Shown here piece after piece: positions 59,891-64,000 of a stretch of 64,000 nt of DNA. The translations under genes were made by a program, and so were the position numbers. The DNA is taken from contig OV884009.1 of NCBI GenBank assembly GCA_930367205.1, positions 86,821,189 through 86,885,188 on the forward strand. The letters are read 5' to 3'. Position 1 is the stretch's first letter. Every line of letters begins with the position of its first letter. The DNA is from Acanthosoma haemorrhoidale (taxonomy: Eukaryota > Arthropoda > Insecta > Hemiptera > Acanthosomatidae). Under the pieces are notes generated by a model. The model did not search any database and was not told where the DNA came from. It saw only the letters and a program-made list of their open reading frames with translations.

Positions 59891-61206
59891 ATTCCTTTAT
59901 ATCTTACACAGTAATCAATCAAACTAAATGATTATATTTCTATAGTAACAAAAATAACGTTTTTAGGATTTCGTTGATTTTTTTCAAAACAAGAAATATT
60001 TGTTTCCGCCTTCGTTTCTTTCTCCGTGTCCTGATGACTATTAGTCCCCGTTCAACTTAGAGACATGAAAGCAATATTCGATGACCTACTAAATTTACTG
60101 TCAACTCCATAAAACAAAATAAAAAATTATACATAATCCAAAAATTAATTATTTTATTTTCATATTGACGGGTTACAATATTAAAGATAATGACATTCTG
60201 ATTAATGATGTTTAATTTGAATTTAGCAGACTTTAATTAAAAATTTTGTTAAACTACATAATGATTTCCGATCCTATCGTTAAGGTTTTCGAAATAACGT
60301 GAGTTTTTCGCTCCTGTTGTAAAGGTATAAAATATTGAGTATATTAAAATTAATGACAGCGCTATAATAGTGTTAAATCCCCATTTAAAAAAAATTAACT
60401 AATCTTGCAGCAAGCCAAATTAAACACTTAATAGTACAGTACATTAAATTGACTTTTTTCTATGTTAGGATTAAGTTGAAGTTTATGACCAAAGATACGA
60501 AATGCAATACACTTTCAAGAAGATATATGCCTATCTTTAACACACCTATCTTTGACATTAAATTTTGTTTGAAGGGTAGATTTATCCCTTAGGATATAGT
60601 GAGTTACTTAAGTATTTGCAATCCAAATTTCGGTTATTGGGGTTTAATAATGAGAGGAAAATGTTAAGCTTTTCCCCCTTAAAAGTTCTCTCATCAATGA
60701 TTTGAAGTTACCTGCTATAAAGAAAACTCTTTTAGTTTCGAACAAATTAAGAAATGACAAGAAAACACACACAAAAAAAAAAGATCGATCTAAAGATTTT
60801 TAAGTGGAATAAAGTTTTGAAAGCCAATTATAGAAGTGGACAGCTCGAGTGAGTTTATTTTTGCTAATTATAAGGGGCAATAACTGTTATCTTGTGCTTC
60901 ACTGCTAACTCGGAGGTGAAAAGTAGCTTTAGTGGACTCAGCCAGGCCCTGTGATTCGGTCGGGTACCCTGTGGTTGGAGTCTAGGCTATTGTTACTATC
61001 TTGTGTTAGTGTAGGTCCAGAAATAATGCGTCCTTTGTGGTTACGTTAAGTTTAGCCCTCCATGGGTACCAGCGTTTTTCTCTTTTGTAGAAATACCTTC
61101 TTCCATACCTAAGACGTATCCCTTATTTTATTAAATGTTTTATCATTTTATTTTGAATTTTGCTAAATCATGTGCCATAAAATGAGACTAATATGTTTGT
61201 TGACAG
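59891..61206. other. Upstream flank of the kinase-like gene; no exon identified
   Basis: This region should hold an intron and perhaps earlier exons. I found no segment with the expected N-terminal motifs of the family. Confidence 0.4.
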
Positions 61207-63016
61207 AGAAGGGAGATAAAGTGATATGTAAGCAAGCGTCAACCACTAGCGTGCTCACTGAGAAGGAACTGGAGCTAGTATACAAGAGGGAGACAATCGC
61301 CTACGAACAAGTTCTACCATCGTTGGGTGCTTCATCATTGGGTGCCAAGTTTTTTGCCTCATCATCAGGTCTCATTATCTTGCAAGACCTAGTTGATGAA
61401 GGCTTCTCAAGTCCTGACAGGCTGGCGGGCCTCACCCCACGACAAATGGATCTTGCTCTTAAGGTTATTAATCTACTTCTTTTATCTTCGTTTTAATGGG
61501 CTACGAGCCTTTTATTGCCGAGCTTAATTGGATTACAATTCAATTCGCAGCGCCAGTAATAATTCATTTAACCTGTCTATCATCGTGGTAATTTTTCAAG
61601 GTTCAATAAATGACAAGATATTCAAAATTCTTTAGTCTAGTTTTATATTTTTCACTTTGTGCTCCTAAGGTTGAGCTGCTTTACTAATTCATCCATTAAG
61701 TACGGAAATTCACTCTTCTATTGTTCATGGCTGTTGCTATACTCTATCCTTATTCGCAAATGTCACTCGGTGAACGGTATTTTAAAATAACCTGATAATT
61801 ATTCCAATAAAATCCATCTTTTACCCGCACCATTTTGCTATTCTAGAACAAAATTAATTCTGCTCCGATTGGCAAGATAAAGCCTATTTCATCAGACACA
61901 ATGGTTCTATATGTCAAGAAAACAAAAAAAACCCTAGTTCTTTCCTTAAATTGCTCCAGTTGAACGCAATAGGAAATAACTGTTTTTACGAGGGACTCGG
62001 CACGTCCGCCGTGTTGCAATCATGAATACCAACTACAACACACCGCGCCGGCACTATAATTTAGTGCCGTGTGCGAAGAAACACAGACGTGTGAACAATC
62101 CCAAGAACCATGAATTGACGTCTAGACATGGGACCAACATTAATTATTTTCGTACTTTCTGTTTTGTTAATTTAACAAACACATAATTAGCCTTATTTTC
62201 AGATGTTGTGGAATATACATTACAATTTTCAAGGAACGTATGGATACATCTAGACATACAGAAGAAACATCATTAACGTTTGAAACTAAATTCTCCCTTC
62301 GGACTTGAAAATTATAAATCTTTAGTTGCACATACGTACACATCCTATTATGTGAAGAGTTCCTTTGCTTCTGGTATTTCAGTCAGCATCGCTATTTCTA
62401 ACTTTGATAGACATGAGTACGTCTATCGATTAACTGTTGAGTTGGTATTATGTGAGAAACTAATACCAAAAACTCTTCGACAGGCTTTGGCAGATTTTCA
62501 CGCATCCAGCTTGACGTTGAGATCCCATAGCTCTGAGGTGTGGAACTCTCTTATTCCAGAGTTGTATGACTTTCGACAGGACATTGGTGCCTACAAAACC
62601 GGGATAGAAATTGCATTCCAGACAGCCTCAAAAGATCTTCAGAACTCAAAGGAAAAGAATATTGCTGAAATTCTAAACTCGTTCTGCCCGACTGTAACAG
62701 ATGAAAATCCTGATCCAGTTTTTCAGGTAGCTTGATGTATATGATGATAACTTATATAACTTTGTAAATAATTTGTTGAAACTTAAACTTTCATATCCTT
62801 GGTATAAATTGTCAGAAAACGTTCATAAACACTAACTAAGCAGTAAATTTTCTACCAGCCAACTTTTTTTATAGGTTATCTGCCATGGTGACTATTGGTC
62901 AAATAATCTTATGTTTCACAATGAGAACGCCATTAAGATCATCGATTTTCAAAACTTGAGTGTTGGCCCTCTTTACAAAGATCTCTTAACACTCGTGTCA
63001 ACGAGTTCGCAATTTG
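61207..63016 (+). CDS. EcKinase/CHK-type kinase-like gene, three internal exons (partial)
   Basis: The exons I infer are 61207-61463, 62484-62726 and 62875-63016. Introns end CAG, CAG and TAG and begin GTTATT, GTAGCT and GTAATC. The reading frame passes cleanly across both introns (LALK | ALADFHASS; DPVFQ | VICHGDYW). Exon 1 has KGDKVICKQ and RETIAYEQVLPSL, followed by ILQDLVDEGF. Exon 2 opens with ALADFHASS, a conserved family block. Exon 3 holds VICHGDYWSNNLMF and IIDFQ, the HGDxWxxN catalytic loop and the metal-binding DFQ of the choline-kinase-like fold. Members of this family in arthropods include ecdysteroid kinases and are thought to phosphorylate small hydroxylated molecules, but the substrate here cannot be told. 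About 213 of a usual ~400 residues are seen. The N-terminal exon and the last exon(s) were not found. The frame has no stop within these exons, so the gene is probably real, although one cannot exclude a recent pseudogene. Confidence 0.82.
62049..62069. other. Perfect 8-bp inverted repeat inside a kinase intron
   Basis: CGGCACTA, a 5-bp loop, then TAGTGCCG, within the 61464-62483 intron in a locally GC-rich patch (61980-62110). Confidence 0.7.
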
Positions 63017-64000
63017 GTAATCATTTCAATATTAACAATTTTTTTTTGTACCATTAAGCAATACACCATTTTATCGGGTAAAAATTACCTCGATCCATAA
63101 TAACATAACATAGTGGTTGTTTGATGTCTGATGTATTTAAATTAAAAAAAAAAGTGTTTTATTATTAAAAGAGTACAATACTGTCTATCTTATTTATAAA
63201 TCTATATACCGTCACTCACACATTCGTACACACCATTTTATAATTTATGAGTTTTGATCATTTATATCATGAACTGGATCTAGGAGAAAAGTAATGCCTG
63301 TTTTTTTTTCTAAATATTTAAAAGTCTAAATATTATTAAAACGTAAAAAACATTAATTTAGATTTATACTTTATTTATTAAAAGAATTATTAAATTTATT
63401 CATCTGAACAATTTATGTACGTTGTAAGTAGAAGCTTCTTATAATAAAAAGATATACTTATATATTCTTATCTATCTTATATAAGATATAAGATGAAAAG
63501 GACAATGAAAAAAAGTAGGATTTGTAGTTAAAACTGGCCAAAAATCAGCAATAAATCTTCACTTACAAAACTCTTCACTTGAGTAATTTAATAAGACTAT
63601 CTTCAGTTTAAAGAGATAAACACATAAAGGGGACTGGTACTAAAATTTTGTTTACTAAACAGTTGGTAAACTTATTCACGTTGTTGTTTGGATGGTTAAA
63701 TAAATACTAATTTTTTGACAGTGTTAACATCGAAAATATTTCATTGGTGTGAACGGATTTGTGAGTCACTGTAGGTACCTGCTCAAAAGCAATGCAATTT
63801 CTGATCGTCAAAGTATCTCATTCATTACAACTAATTGACTATTATATTATATTGTCAGCCACAGTTGCCATTATCTTGACTGGTAGCCTGTATTGAACTA
63901 TAACTGAGCTGTGACACTGCGCCATAAACTGGACCTTTCTGAAACCTAAGGAGGCATTTTTTGTCCTCAACCTTCGAGCTTGAAACAATTACCGACAATA
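63017..64000. other. Downstream of the third kinase exon; no further exon recognised
   Basis: The GTAATC donor at 63017 implies an intron continuing into this AT-rich sequence. No segment with the C-terminal family motifs is evident before the window ends. Confidence 0.45.

Overview
This window looks like a stretch of an AT-rich animal nuclear genome, most likely an arthropod. The evidence is spliceosomal introns with GT/AG ends, degenerate Jockey-like LINEs, Tc1/mariner and pogo remnants, tRNA-derived SINE heads, and a broken copy of a multicopy protein family I recall from arthropod genomes. A copepod would fit, but the species cannot be fixed from the sequence. The window is overwhelmingly repeats and non-coding DNA. 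Only one host gene is convincingly visible, and it is partial.

Layout. 0.87-1.26 kb is a 44-bp minisatellite. 1,687-7,021 is a complete Ty3/gypsy-type LTR retrotransposon (element 1), with 180-bp LTRs, gag, and protease-RT-RNase H-integrase, but no env. 8-20 kb holds LINE fragments of at least two families, a diverged solo LTR related to element 1, half of a mariner-like MITE, and two tRNA-derived SINE heads. 22-32 kb holds a Tc1 transposase remnant, a mariner-like MITE, two copies of a pogo/Tigger DNA-binding fragment, another LINE piece, and a long multiply broken pseudogene on the minus strand. 35,961-40,177 (minus strand) is a second, related LTR element (element 2). It has nearly identical LTRs, but an internal deletion has removed most of RT and all of RNase H, and gag carries a stop codon. 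41-60 kb is mostly AT-rich DNA with LINE tails, a second Tc1 fragment, 22-bp and 21/42-bp minisatellites, and a frameshifted LINE RT. 61,207-63,016 (plus strand) holds three exons of an EcKinase/CHK-type kinase-like gene that continues beyond what I can assign.

How the parts relate. The two LTR elements share architecture: AGT...ACT LTR ends, a 4-bp TATA target duplication, a primer-binding site matching the 3' end of tRNA-Phe, a similar polypurine tract, and homologous proteins. They differ at the gag-pol junction. Element 1 has an in-frame UGA, while element 2 has an ATGA stop-start overlap. Element 2 cannot encode a working RT, yet its LTRs differ at one visible position, which suggests recent mobilisation in trans. 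I found no clearly unprecedented multi-gene system. The most unusual signals are the two gag-pol junction solutions, the recently moved deletion derivative, and two Tc1 fragments that abut the same AT-rich sequence at the same transposase breakpoint.
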